Below are positions 1 through 7,277 of a stretch of DNA of 34,499 bases, one piece after another (position 1 is the stretch's first letter; each line of letters opens with the position of its first letter). Location: the NCBI GenBank assembly GCA_964544475.1, contig CAZJBS010000030.1, positions 1 to 34,499 of the forward strand. The letters are read 5' to 3'. The notes below the pieces were generated by a model. That model had not been told where the DNA came from. It made no database searches and saw nothing but the letters and a program-made list of their open reading frames with translations. The DNA comes from CAZJBS01 sp964544475 (GTDB lineage Bacteria > CLD3 > SB21). Made by a program: the position numbers and the translations under genes.

Positions 1-990
1 TCAATTACTTTTATTTATCAGATTCACAATGACTTTGATCATGATGTCCTTTTCTGCCGGGTCACTGGCGGCAATCATGAGGCAGAGAGCGACCAGTGCG
101 TTGTCCGCGATGCGTTTCTCTCCCGAAGCAGCGTACAGATGATGGTTACGATCAAGGAACCATGCAAATACAAAGGCGGCGATACGCTTGTTTCCGTCTA
201 TGAATGAATGATTCTTGATGATAAAATACAACAGATGTGCGGCTTTTTCCTCAAGACTGTGGTACAGGTCTTTCCCGTCAAAAGTCTGATAGATGGCATT
301 CAGGGATCCTTGGAACGATTCGTCTTTCTGCTTCCCGAACAGCCGGTCGCGGCCGCCCGGCACCAGACTTTTTTCACCCAATGTTGCGATGGCTCCGAGC
401 GCTTCGTCGTACGTGATCTTGAATACTTCGTTGTGCCGTGTGTTTTCGATTTCCAGTGTCTGGTGGTCGTACCGGTCCAGCACGTCCAATGCGTACGTAT
501 AGTCCCTTATAACCTGGAGAAGTCCCTTCGCTTCTTTGCTGTCCAACTCGCGGTGATCAATAACGTGGGTCATCAGTTTGACGACCTTTCGCAAATCGGT
601 CAATTCCGCGGTTGTTTCGCGCAGTTTCTTTTCATTGACGACGTATCCCCTGATGAGATAGTCTTTGAGTACCCTGGTCGCCCAGATACGGAACTCCGTT
701 CCACGTTTGGAATTAACTTTGTAACCTATTGATATTATTACATCCAAACCGTACAACGCAACCGGTTTGTCTGACTTTGCAATGTGCATTTTTTGCACAT
801 TGCTTTTCTTCGGTAATTCACCATCCGAGAAAATCTTGTTTATGTGTTTGCTGATTACGGATCGGTCCCTCTGGAACACGGCGGCCATCTGGTCTTGGGT
901 CAACCAGAGAGTCTCCTGCTGCAGCCGGACTTCGATGTTTGCACTTCCTTTGGGATCTTTGTAGATCAGAATCTCGCTACTTTTCTTCAT
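1..990 (-). CDS. RhuM-family N-terminal domain fused to a Fic/Doc domain
   Basis: The N-terminal half (to about residue 150) is a RhuM-type domain with the family signatures WLTQDQMA, SNVQKMHIAKSDKPV and FRIWATRVLKDYLIRGY. The C-terminal half is a Fic/Doc fold with the active-site string HSFIDGNKR (His about 261 to Arg about 269), so the loop that binds the nucleotide phosphates is intact. Fic proteins usually transfer AMP or another phosphate-containing group to a target; the target here is unknown. RhuM-Fic genes are often accessory genes inside type I restriction loci, which fits hsdR upstream on the same strand. I chose the start at 990 (MKKSSEILIYKD) because RhuM proteins normally begin with this strand. 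A longer reading from 1056 adds 22 residues without family similarity. The gene is more AT-rich than its neighbours, suggesting transfer. The stop lies at the very edge of the window, so the gene appears complete. Confidence 0.88.
   Translation of the reverse strand: MKKSSEILIYKDPKGSANIEVRLQQETLWLTQDQMAAVFQRDRSVISKHINKIFSDGELPKKSNVQKMHIAKSDKPVALYGLDVIISIGYKVNSKRGTEFRIWATRVLKDYLIRGYVVNEKKLRETTAELTDLRKVVKLMTHVIDHRELDSKEAKGLLQVIRDYTYALDVLDRYDHQTLEIENTRHNEVFKITYDEALGAIATLGEKSLVPGGRDRLFGKQKDESFQGSLNAIYQTFDGKDLYHSLEEKAAHLLYFIIKNHSFIDGNKRIAAFVFAWFLDRNHHLYAASGEKRIADNALVALCLMIAASDPAEKDIMIKVIVNLINKSN
779..803. repeat. Perfect inverted repeat inside the RhuM-Fic gene
   Basis: The arms GCAATGTGCA (779-788) and TGCACATTGC (794-803) are perfect reverse complements around a 5-base T spacer. 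The site encodes the conserved SNVQKMHI stretch of the RhuM domain. A near copy lies at 1038-1060, just before the gene. Confidence 0.85.
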
Positions 991-1037
991 AGGTTTCTTG
1001 CTCAGGAACCACTGCAAAAAATGCAACAGTTCGTTTC

Positions 1038-1060
1038 CAATGTGCATTTTCTGCACATTG
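1038..1060. repeat. Second copy of the RhuM inverted repeat, upstream of the gene
   Basis: The arms CAATGTGCA (1038-1046) and TGCACATTG (1052-1060) flank the spacer TTTTC. It is nearly identical to the palindrome within the coding region at 779-803, and in the RhuM-Fic frame it also reads SNVQKMHI. It could be an operator, or the scrap of an older rhuM copy. Confidence 0.75.
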
Positions 1061-1067
1061 CTTCTGT

Positions 1068-1139
1068 TTACGCCACCAACTTCCGCGTCAGTTTCATAAG
1101 ATCCTCTATCTCACCCTCACTAAATAGTTTTTCCACCGC
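1068..1139 (-). pseudogene. C-terminal scrap of a second hsdR
   Basis: Read on the minus strand, this stretch encodes AVEKLFSEGEIEDLMKLTRK then LVA and a stop. That closely parallels the last residues of the intact HsdR just upstream (AVEKLFDKAEVEELIELTRR then LVA, stop). The two tails are clearly homologous but diverged at many DNA positions, so this is not a fresh tandem copy. The scrap is in a different frame from the intact hsdR, starts after its stop codon, has no start codon of its own and ends just before the RhuM-Fic gene. Together with the N-terminal scrap at 4259-4505 it looks like the far end of an older hsdR that the present gene displaced. Confidence 0.8.
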
Positions 1140-1164
1140 CCCGCTGCGCGAGGGCCTATTTATT

Positions 1165-3963
1165 TCATGCAACTAACCTACGTGTTAACTCAATCAGTTC
1201 TTCGACTTCCGCTTTGTCGAACAGTTTTTCGACGGCATTCACGCCCAAGTTCGTGAACGGCTCTTCATACAGATCGGCCTGATCCAGTTTTCGCCTTTGC
1301 AGGAAAACCGACTGCACCGTGCGAAGGAAGCGCGACTGGTCGGCGTTGTAATTGTGCTCCAGAATAAAGGCGTCGAAAGCCTTGCGCACGATGGTTTCGT
1401 AGGAAGGCAGGGCTTCGAGATGAAGCACGTGTTTCAGGAAATCGATCAGGTTACCGGGCCGCACACCGAAGGCTTTGAGCATATTCTCTTCGTCAAGCGA
1501 AAGATCGGTGAAGGCCGACTCCAGCGTCGCCTCAAGCAATTCCAGATCGGCAAGACCGGGCGCGGCGCCCGAAGTGAGCTTTTGGATCGTGGGATGCGTT
1601 CGGGCGAGTTCCTCGATCCGCGCCTCGACGCGCTTTTTGTATTCCGCGACATAGACGCGCTCGTTGGTCTTATTGATGATCACCCATTTACCCGACTCGA
1701 TGATGTCGTCGAGATCGAGCCGGATGATCCCCGGCACCCTTTCGATCTTATACCGCATCAGAGGCGCCAGGGCTTCTTTGGCCTTATCGATCTCAGGCAG
1801 CGTGGCGGGAAATTCGCCTGAGAGAAGTTGATGAATGTGCTCTTGGGCTGTTTTCACTTCATCCATATTCGTGGGCAGAGCCGACACGTCTTCACGAATG
1901 GATTCCATCTGAAGGCTTACGTCCTTATGCTGAAGCGCGGCAAGGCCGAGGCGTTCCATTTTGCTGGTAAAGAAAAGTTCCGCCGGGCTCCCGCCGGTGG
2001 CATAGCGCAGAAGCGGGCCCACCCGCATACGGAGGAATTCGATCTTCTGGGTTGTGAGGTACGTCCAGAATTCGTTCTCCCAGGCGTCCTGCACTTCGCG
2101 GAAATTCTTTTTGACGGTAAAGGAGTCGCGCGGGATCTGAGCGATGCTGTGCCGAAGGTCTTTGACGATACGTTTGAAATCTTCCGAAGCCTGATCGCCG
2201 AGCAGGTTTTCGAGTTTGGCAAGGCGCGTATTGAATATGGATACGAGAATCGGAATCTGCGCCGGAGCGTCGCCGCTTTGTATCTTTTCGTTGAAGTGCT
2301 CGAAATTCTGCAAGAAGTCCACGATGAGGAAATATTCTTTGATCCCGCCGGGCAGAAGGTGATACCGGCGGCAGGTTTCGTGATTGCGCGTGCCGCGTCC
2401 GATCATCTGCCAGAATTTGATATACGAGCCGACGGGCTTCATGAAGGCCAGGTTGACCACTTCCGGCATATCGACGCCGGTATCGAGCATATCGACGGAT
2501 ATGGCGATGCGCGGCAGGTCCTGCTTTTTGAATTGATCCAGAAGGTCCCTGGCGCGTTCCGTTTTGGAATCGATCACGCGGGCGAGGGAACCTTTGTGTT
2601 CGGGATACATTTCATTGAACGTTTCTTCCAGGCGGATGGCGTGCTCGTGCGTGATCGCAAAGACAATGGACTTGCCGGGAAATTGGCCGGTAGAATCTTT
2701 GAGGCAGATGTCCATGAATTCTTCCCACTGATGCCGGAGCGTGTCGCGGTTGGTCACTTTCTTTTCAAGTTCCGTCCCTTCGAAATTGATATGTTCCGGG
2801 TCGATGCCCTGTTGCCGCAGCGACGCCTGTTCCTCCTCCGACAGATCGATGCCTTTGATGCCCTGCCTTTGGAAGCGGGTTTGGGCGGAATAGACATTGT
2901 ACGGCACGAGATATTTCTCTTCGACGGCCTTGTCGAAAGTGTATAGGAATGTCGGCGTGGAGTTGTCGCATTCAAAGAAGCGGAAGGTGTCGCGGTCCAC
3001 AAATTCCGCAGGCGTGGCGGTAAGCCCGATCTGAATGGCATCGAAATATGCCAGCACATCGGTGAATTTGTTATAGATCGAGCGGTGGCACTCATCCGCG
3101 ATGATCAGGTCGAAGTCCGCGGGAGTGAACTGCTCGTAACACGTCTCCAGCGTCTGAAGCGTGGAGACATAGACGCGGGCGTTCCTTTCGATCTCGTACG
3201 AGCGGATGCGGATGCGGGATTCGTTGGGGATATGTACCTTAAACCCGTCGTCCATGGCCTGCTTAACCAAAGCATCCCTGTCGGCGAGGAAAAGGATCTT
3301 CTGCGCCCATTTGGCCTGGAGAAATACGTCGATGAGCGCCATGGTTGTGCGCGTCTTGCCTGTGCCTGTCGCCATGACGAGCAAGGCTTTACGCTTCTTC
3401 TTTTTTTCGATGGCTTCGGATATGCGGCGGATGGCTTCGGCCTGGTAGGCGCGATTGACGATGGACGGCTTGATCGGAACGGAATGGAGCGGCTGATGAT
3501 TTTGTTTCAGAAAAAGCAGGCGTTCTAAATTATCACGGGAAAAGAATCCTGCCACGTGCCGCCGGGCGGATTCCCCGACATCCCAGAAAAAGACGTCCTG
3601 TCCATTGGCCATAAAAGCGAATGGAACGAAACTCTGCTGCTGCCCGATCCTGGTAACGTAATCTTTGACTTGTTCCTGCCCCACCCGCGCGTCGCGGCTC
3701 GTGCGCTTGGCTTCCACGACGGCCAAGACTTCCCCATTGGCGCGGTAAAGGCAGTAATCGGTGATGCCCTCTGGTGATGTTTCCGATTCGTTAAACCTTC
3801 CAGGTTTGGGAAACCTGGAAGGTTTAGTAATGGAAGGTTTGGTCGAAATCGGAATTTCGAATCCCACCTGCGTACGGTCGGACAAATTCCATCCGGCTTT
3901 CCGGAGGTCGGGATCGATCAGGGAATAACGGGTTTCCCGTTCAGTAATATTGCGGGCTGCCAC
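1165..3963 (-). CDS. hsdR: Type I restriction endonuclease subunit R (HsdR)
   Basis: HsdR is the motor and nuclease subunit of type I restriction enzymes: with HsdM and HsdS it translocates and cuts DNA lacking the host methylation. The 932-residue protein has the N-terminal PD-(D/E)xK nuclease (Asp about 69, then Glu84-x-Lys86 in VVEAKR) and a superfamily 2 translocase. The translocase shows Walker A MATGTGKT (197-204), DECH (290-293), TATP (315-318) and the arginine-finger motif IGRGTR (521-526). The start is a GTG with a GAGGG ten bases upstream. Residues about 41-60 (KPSITKPSRFPKPGRF region) are encoded by a palindromic repeat lying where homologues have a short loop just before the nuclease Asp. 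No hsdM or hsdS is visible; they may lie left of the window beyond the RhuM-Fic gene. Pieces of another hsdR flank both ends. Confidence 0.95.
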   Translation of the reverse strand: MAARNITERETRYSLIDPDLRKAGWNLSDRTQVGFEIPISTKPSITKPSRFPKPGRFNESETSPEGITDYCLYRANGEVLAVVEAKRTSRDARVGQEQVKDYVTRIGQQQSFVPFAFMANGQDVFFWDVGESARRHVAGFFSRDNLERLLFLKQNHQPLHSVPIKPSIVNRAYQAEAIRRISEAIEKKKKRKALLVMATGTGKTRTTMALIDVFLQAKWAQKILFLADRDALVKQAMDDGFKVHIPNESRIRIRSYEIERNARVYVSTLQTLETCYEQFTPADFDLIIADECHRSIYNKFTDVLAYFDAIQIGLTATPAEFVDRDTFRFFECDNSTPTFLYTFDKAVEEKYLVPYNVYSAQTRFQRQGIKGIDLSEEEQASLRQQGIDPEHINFEGTELEKKVTNRDTLRHQWEEFMDICLKDSTGQFPGKSIVFAITHEHAIRLEETFNEMYPEHKGSLARVIDSKTERARDLLDQFKKQDLPRIAISVDMLDTGVDMPEVVNLAFMKPVGSYIKFWQMIGRGTRNHETCRRYHLLPGGIKEYFLIVDFLQNFEHFNEKIQSGDAPAQIPILVSIFNTRLAKLENLLGDQASEDFKRIVKDLRHSIAQIPRDSFTVKKNFREVQDAWENEFWTYLTTQKIEFLRMRVGPLLRYATGGSPAELFFTSKMERLGLAALQHKDVSLQMESIREDVSALPTNMDEVKTAQEHIHQLLSGEFPATLPEIDKAKEALAPLMRYKIERVPGIIRLDLDDIIESGKWVIINKTNERVYVAEYKKRVEARIEELARTHPTIQKLTSGAAPGLADLELLEATLESAFTDLSLDEENMLKAFGVRPGNLIDFLKHVLHLEALPSYETIVRKAFDAFILEHNYNADQSRFLRTVQSVFLQRRKLDQADLYEEPFTNLGVNAVEKLFDKAEVEELIELTRRLVA
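3792..3840. repeat. Palindromic repeat translated within hsdR
   Basis: A perfect 35-bp palindrome occupies 3792-3826, with 16-base arms (TAAACCTTCCAGGTTT and its complement) and the spacer GGG. A partial unit GGAAGGTTT follows at 3832-3840. Each 15-base unit is itself a near-palindrome (AAACCT, 3 bases, AGGTTT). Read through in the hsdR frame it gives the KPS/KPSRF/KPGRF peptide without breaking the protein. Confidence 0.9.
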
Positions 3964-4258
3964 GTGGAATAAGCCCTCAAGCCATAGAATAAGATTAGTG
4001 CCACTAAGTTACGGCATCCTCCATCAGAAGCGCAAGGAGAAAAAGAAACGATCTGTCCGCCTGAAGATCTCTCCGGTCCGCCACTGTTGGCGAATCTATG
4101 AACCAAATTACCTGACTTTTGTCGGGTTGTATCAGTCGAAAGTAATGACAGTTTCTTATTGATCCACGATGAGTGATCAGTGACCAACAGCCTACCAGTA
4201 GTAGCAATGCAACCAACAAACTAAGGCTTGATCTGGTGAATTGTCTTCATTTTCGTTT
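3964..4258. other. Gene-free leader upstream of hsdR
   Basis: About 295 bases, more AT-rich than the flanks, lie between the hsdR start and the N-terminal hsdR scrap. Short open frames on both strands have no recognisable family features. It probably carries the hsdR promoter and ribosome-binding site (GAGGG near 3975-3979, minus strand). I see no clear promoter hexamers, tRNA or terminator. Confidence 0.5.
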
Positions 4259-4505
4259 TCATCTGGTTGAGAGATATTGCATTATCTGCCTGACGTGATC
4301 TTTGACCTGTTCCTGCCCCACGCGCGCGTCGCGGCTCGTGCGCCTGGTTTCTACGACCGCGAGAATTTGACCGTCGGCGACATGTTTCCGATTCGTCATC
4401 AAACCTTCCATTCTATTAAACCTTCCAGGTTTCCAAAACCTGGAAGGTTTAGAACCAAGAATGGGAAACCTGGAAGGTTTGGGTAGCCTGGAAGGTTTGG
4501 TCGAC
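4259..4505 (-). pseudogene. N-terminal scrap of a second hsdR
   Basis: The minus strand reads ADGQILAVVETRRTSRDARV followed by GQEQVKDHVRQI, then a stop at 4259-4261. This matches the nuclease motif region of the intact HsdR (NGEVLAVVEAKRTSRDARV, then GQEQVKDYVTRI). By eye, 14 of about 82 aligned DNA positions differ around this motif. The stretch encoding the upstream nuclease Asp (ITDYCLY in the intact gene) is deleted, about 35-40 bases. The upstream part is an expanded array of the same palindromic repeat found at the corresponding place in the intact gene. Only this short piece of the gene survives. It lies just downstream of the transglutaminase-like gene stop. Confidence 0.85.
4401..4500. 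repeat. Expanded palindromic repeat array in the hsdR scrap
   Basis: A perfect 35-bp palindrome (4417-4451, 16-base arms around CCA) is flanked by AAACCTTCCA (4401-4410), a full unit AAACCTGGAAGGTTT (4466-4480) and a partial unit CCTGGAAGGTTT (4487-4498). The unit is the same as at 3792-3840 inside hsdR, but here there are about five full or partial units. The hairpin could also end transcription of the transglutaminase-like gene, though no T-run follows it. Confidence 0.9.
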
Positions 4506-4507
4506 GC

Positions 4508-5422
4508 CTACCTTCTCCTCCGCTTGAGCCATTCTTTCTTGTTTTCAACGACCGTTACGGAATCCCGCACGATCACGGTGTAGGGATACCGTTTGGAATA
4601 GCCCACTTTGTGCATGACCGGGTAGCGCATGTCGTCGGTCCCGGTCGGCTGGCACAGGTAATACCTGGTTCCGTGCTCGTCCGGATACATGAAGTAGGTT
4701 CGGGTCCGGTCTTCGTTGAAATCGCCGTGTACACCGACCATCGCATGATCGAGGCTGTCGCCTTCAGTCGGAAAGACGATCATCGCGTCCAGTCCCGCCG
4801 TGATCATGAGCGAATGCATCAAGATGGACAGATCGGCGCAATTGCCGCGGCCCTCCACCAGCGTCTCGATGGGCATTTTCACGTAGGCGTCCTTCTTGTC
4901 GTGATACGGAATGCTGTTGACGAAATAGACGATTTTTTGGGCGTTGTCGTCAAATCGCGCGGTGTCATTGGGCACGACGCCGAGGCTGTCCAGAATTTCA
5001 TAGAGAAACGATTCATGCGGCGTGGACGCATCCATAAACCGCTGCATGCCGACTTCCTGCAACCGGCGGCGGTGCGCGAAATACTTGTTGGCGCTGTACG
5101 CCATCTCGAGGTAACGGCCCTTCTGGCGGCCATGGATGTAATATTGATGCGTGATTTCGGCGGGATGATAGATGCCGCTGCCCGGCGGTATCATGAGGCG
5201 GTACCATTCGTGTTCCTCGGTCAGCGCGCGGTTTGTTTTTTCATACGACCGGAGGCTGTCCCTCGCCATGAGCAGATCCACTTCGGTCCGGATCGCCCGG
5301 TCCGACCACGGTATGGCGCGGGTTTCAAAAGCGTGCCACCAGCCTCCCGCGGCGGACAATCCCATCAGACACAGGACGCCGGCGCCGAGCGCCAACCCTC
5401 TCCACGAAAATCCACGTCTCAT
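4508..5422 (-). CDS. Transglutaminase-like domain protein, membrane-anchored
   Basis: The 304-residue protein starts with a short basic stretch and one hydrophobic segment (about residues 9-28), so it is probably anchored with its bulk in the periplasm. The core motif GRGNCADLS (Cys195) followed by LDHAMVGVHGD (His226) matches the Cys-His pair of transglutaminase-like cysteine enzymes. An acidic third residue is likely downstream (for example in MYPDEH), but I cannot fix it. Family members act as peptidases or amide-modifying enzymes; the substrate is unknown. The stop of the desaturase gene lies 16 bases upstream and no Shine-Dalgarno sequence precedes the ATG, which suggests co-transcription and perhaps coupled translation. 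Confidence 0.8.
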   Translation of the reverse strand: MRRGFSWRGLALGAGVLCLMGLSAAGGWWHAFETRAIPWSDRAIRTEVDLLMARDSLRSYEKTNRALTEEHEWYRLMIPPGSGIYHPAEITHQYYIHGRQKGRYLEMAYSANKYFAHRRRLQEVGMQRFMDASTPHESFLYEILDSLGVVPNDTARFDDNAQKIVYFVNSIPYHDKKDAYVKMPIETLVEGRGNCADLSILMHSLMITAGLDAMIVFPTEGDSLDHAMVGVHGDFNEDRTRTYFMYPDEHGTRYYLCQPTGTDDMRYPVMHKVGYSKRYPYTVIVRDSVTVVENKKEWLKRRRR

Positions 5423-5438
5423 CGCAAAAGAAAATGCT

Positions 5439-6242
5439 TCAGATTTCCGACATCGGTTTGCCCGCCGGCAGGGACTTTCCCGTGACGGATTCCGCGTTCA
5501 TGTCCGACCACTTGACCTTGGCCATGCGGCAAAGGACCAGTAAGCGGATGTAGATCCATCCCATGTCGAATTCGAACCACTTCGTGGAGAACTTGCTGGA
5601 CGCGGGATACTTGTGATGATTGTTGTGCAATTCCTCGCCGCCCAGCAGAATGCCGAAAGGAACTATGTTGCGGCTCTTGTCGCGCACGTTGTAATTGCGA
5701 TAGCCGAGGAAATGCCCGACCCCATTCACAACACCTGCCGCCCAAAACGGCGTCCAGGCCATCTGAATGGCCCACACCAGCAGCCCGAACCAAATGTCGA
5801 ACAACACAATATCGATGGCCAGCATGGCCAGCACGCCGACATACTGAAGTTTCGTGAAGAAATATTTTTCGAGCCAGTCGTTGACCACGCCCTTGCCGTA
5901 TTTTTCGAGCACGGCGAGATTCTTGGTCGTGCGGCGATAGTACACGACGCCGAGCAGCATGATGCCCATCAACCCGTGATTGACCGGACTGTGCGGATCC
6001 TCGGGTTCATCGGTGAACGCGTGATGCTTGCGATGGCAGGCCACCCATTCGCGGGTGTTGAGCCCCGTGGTCAGCCACAGCCAAAAGCGCATGATATGAC
6101 TGACCGGAGCCCGGATGGTCAATCCGCCGTGCGTCTGATCGCGATGCAGATACAAGCTCATCACCGAAATCGTGGCATGCCCGCTCACGCAGGCGCACAC
6201 GAGCGGCAGCCACCAGTGTTCCGTAAGCACACTCCAAATCAT
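5439..6242 (-). CDS. Acyl-CoA / fatty acid desaturase
   Basis: This integral-membrane di-iron desaturase carries the three histidine boxes of the stearoyl-CoA-desaturase-like family: HRDQTH (33-38), HRKHH (70-74) and HNNHH (206-210), plus His177 in NGVGHFLGY. Hydrophobic segments lie between the boxes, as expected for an enzyme that inserts a double bond into acyl chains at the inner membrane using O2 and an electron donor. At 267 residues it is the short bacterial form without a fused cytochrome b5. GGAG lies about 6 bases before the ATG. It is followed closely by the transglutaminase-like gene. The closest functional analogues are delta-9 desaturases, but regioselectivity cannot be read from sequence. 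Confidence 0.9.
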   Translation of the reverse strand: MIWSVLTEHWWLPLVCACVSGHATISVMSLYLHRDQTHGGLTIRAPVSHIMRFWLWLTTGLNTREWVACHRKHHAFTDEPEDPHSPVNHGLMGIMLLGVVYYRRTTKNLAVLEKYGKGVVNDWLEKYFFTKLQYVGVLAMLAIDIVLFDIWFGLLVWAIQMAWTPFWAAGVVNGVGHFLGYRNYNVRDKSRNIVPFGILLGGEELHNNHHKYPASSKFSTKWFEFDMGWIYIRLLVLCRMAKVKWSDMNAESVTGKSLPAGKPMSEI

Positions 6243-6524
6243 TTCCTGCTCCGTGGTTTGTTGTTTTGGCTTTCGTCCGGCGGGTGACGGTTCCGGTGGT
6301 TTGCCTGTTCATCGTGATGCCGGATCGATCATCTCTGCAGGAAGGTAGGGCATTTTTTGAAAGAAACGAGTGAAATTTTCCCTAAGGGGACGTTGCCCGC
6401 TTGACTGTATTTCTGTTCTTGATTCCCAATCCTCCAATCCGGATATTTCCGGCGTATCCGTAGTCGCGGCTTTCGCACGCCGCCGTCGTTGCCGTTTCTA
6501 AACTGACATGAGGAGTTCATCACC

Positions 6525-7256
6525 ATGGTTCTTCGATCGTTCGCGTGCCGGGCTGGTTTCGTGCTGGCCGCAGTGCTGGTTTCATCATGCGTTCCCGATC
6601 TTCGGTTTGTGACGCCCGAATACGAAGGAAAACCGATACCTCGCGCCACACTGTCCGTGGCCCGGATTGGCGCCCCCCGCCTGCGCATCGCCAACCTGGA
6701 CGATGTGGCGGATGATCTCGGCGGCGCCTCGGAGGTGACATTTCGACAGTTTTTTGAAAATGAAATGATGGCTGAGTTGTCCCGCCTCGGGACGTTCAGG
6801 ACCGTCTGGTTTGATACCATGACGGCATCCACCGTGCTGAAACCCGCGACGCTGAAGATGAACGACCAGACGGCCTTGACGATGGATCTTCCGAACCCCG
6901 GCGAGGCCTTGATCATGGATTCGGCGCAGGCGGATTTCAGCCTGATCATCGGCTTCCTCGACGTTTCGAGATTTGGCGGTTCCTCCGGCACCATGATGAT
7001 GGGAGCTGGCGGCCAGATGATGATGTCCGGCGGTGAATCCGCGGCCCTGGAATTTCATACCGACTATGTGGTGTGGGACAATCGGAAAGGCGCTGTGGTA
7101 GCCTATGGACGGCTCGAGCAGAGAACTCCATTTTTCATGGCAATGACCGCCGGTACATGGTCGCAGGCCGTGACCAATCTGGCCCGGGCTATTCTCACCA
7201 AGAGTCCGTTCAACAACCCGTCTCCGGCCTACAAGAGCAGCCGGCAGAAGAAGTAG
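6525..7256 (+). CDS. Predicted lipoprotein of unknown function
   Basis: The N-terminus is a lipoprotein signal: Arg residues, a hydrophobic run, then VSSC with the lipidated Cys at position 22. I do not recognise the 220-residue mature domain. It has mixed alpha/beta character and a methionine-glycine-rich loop (MMMGAGGQMMM, near residues 155-170). The start is supported by AGGAG at 6511-6515, ten bases before the ATG. It is transcribed away from the desaturase and converges with the aldehyde dehydrogenase gene. It may be a small outer-membrane-attached protein; no enzymatic motif is visible. Confidence 0.75.
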   Translation: MVLRSFACRAGFVLAAVLVSSCVPDLRFVTPEYEGKPIPRATLSVARIGAPRLRIANLDDVADDLGGASEVTFRQFFENEMMAELSRLGTFRTVWFDTMTASTVLKPATLKMNDQTALTMDLPNPGEALIMDSAQADFSLIIGFLDVSRFGGSSGTMMMGAGGQMMMSGGESAALEFHTDYVVWDNRKGAVVAYGRLEQRTPFFMAMTAGTWSQAVTNLARAILTKSPFNNPSPAYKSSRQKK

Positions 7257-7277
7257 ACTGAACCCGGCCTGACTGAA

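Noticed and set aside
3964..4258. Small genes in the hsdR leader
   Set aside because: Several short frames exist on both strands, but none has a ribosome-binding site or recognisable protein features.
4401..4500. Possible CRISPR array
   Set aside because: Units are short, nested palindromes with irregular spacing, no unique spacers of constant length and no cas genes.
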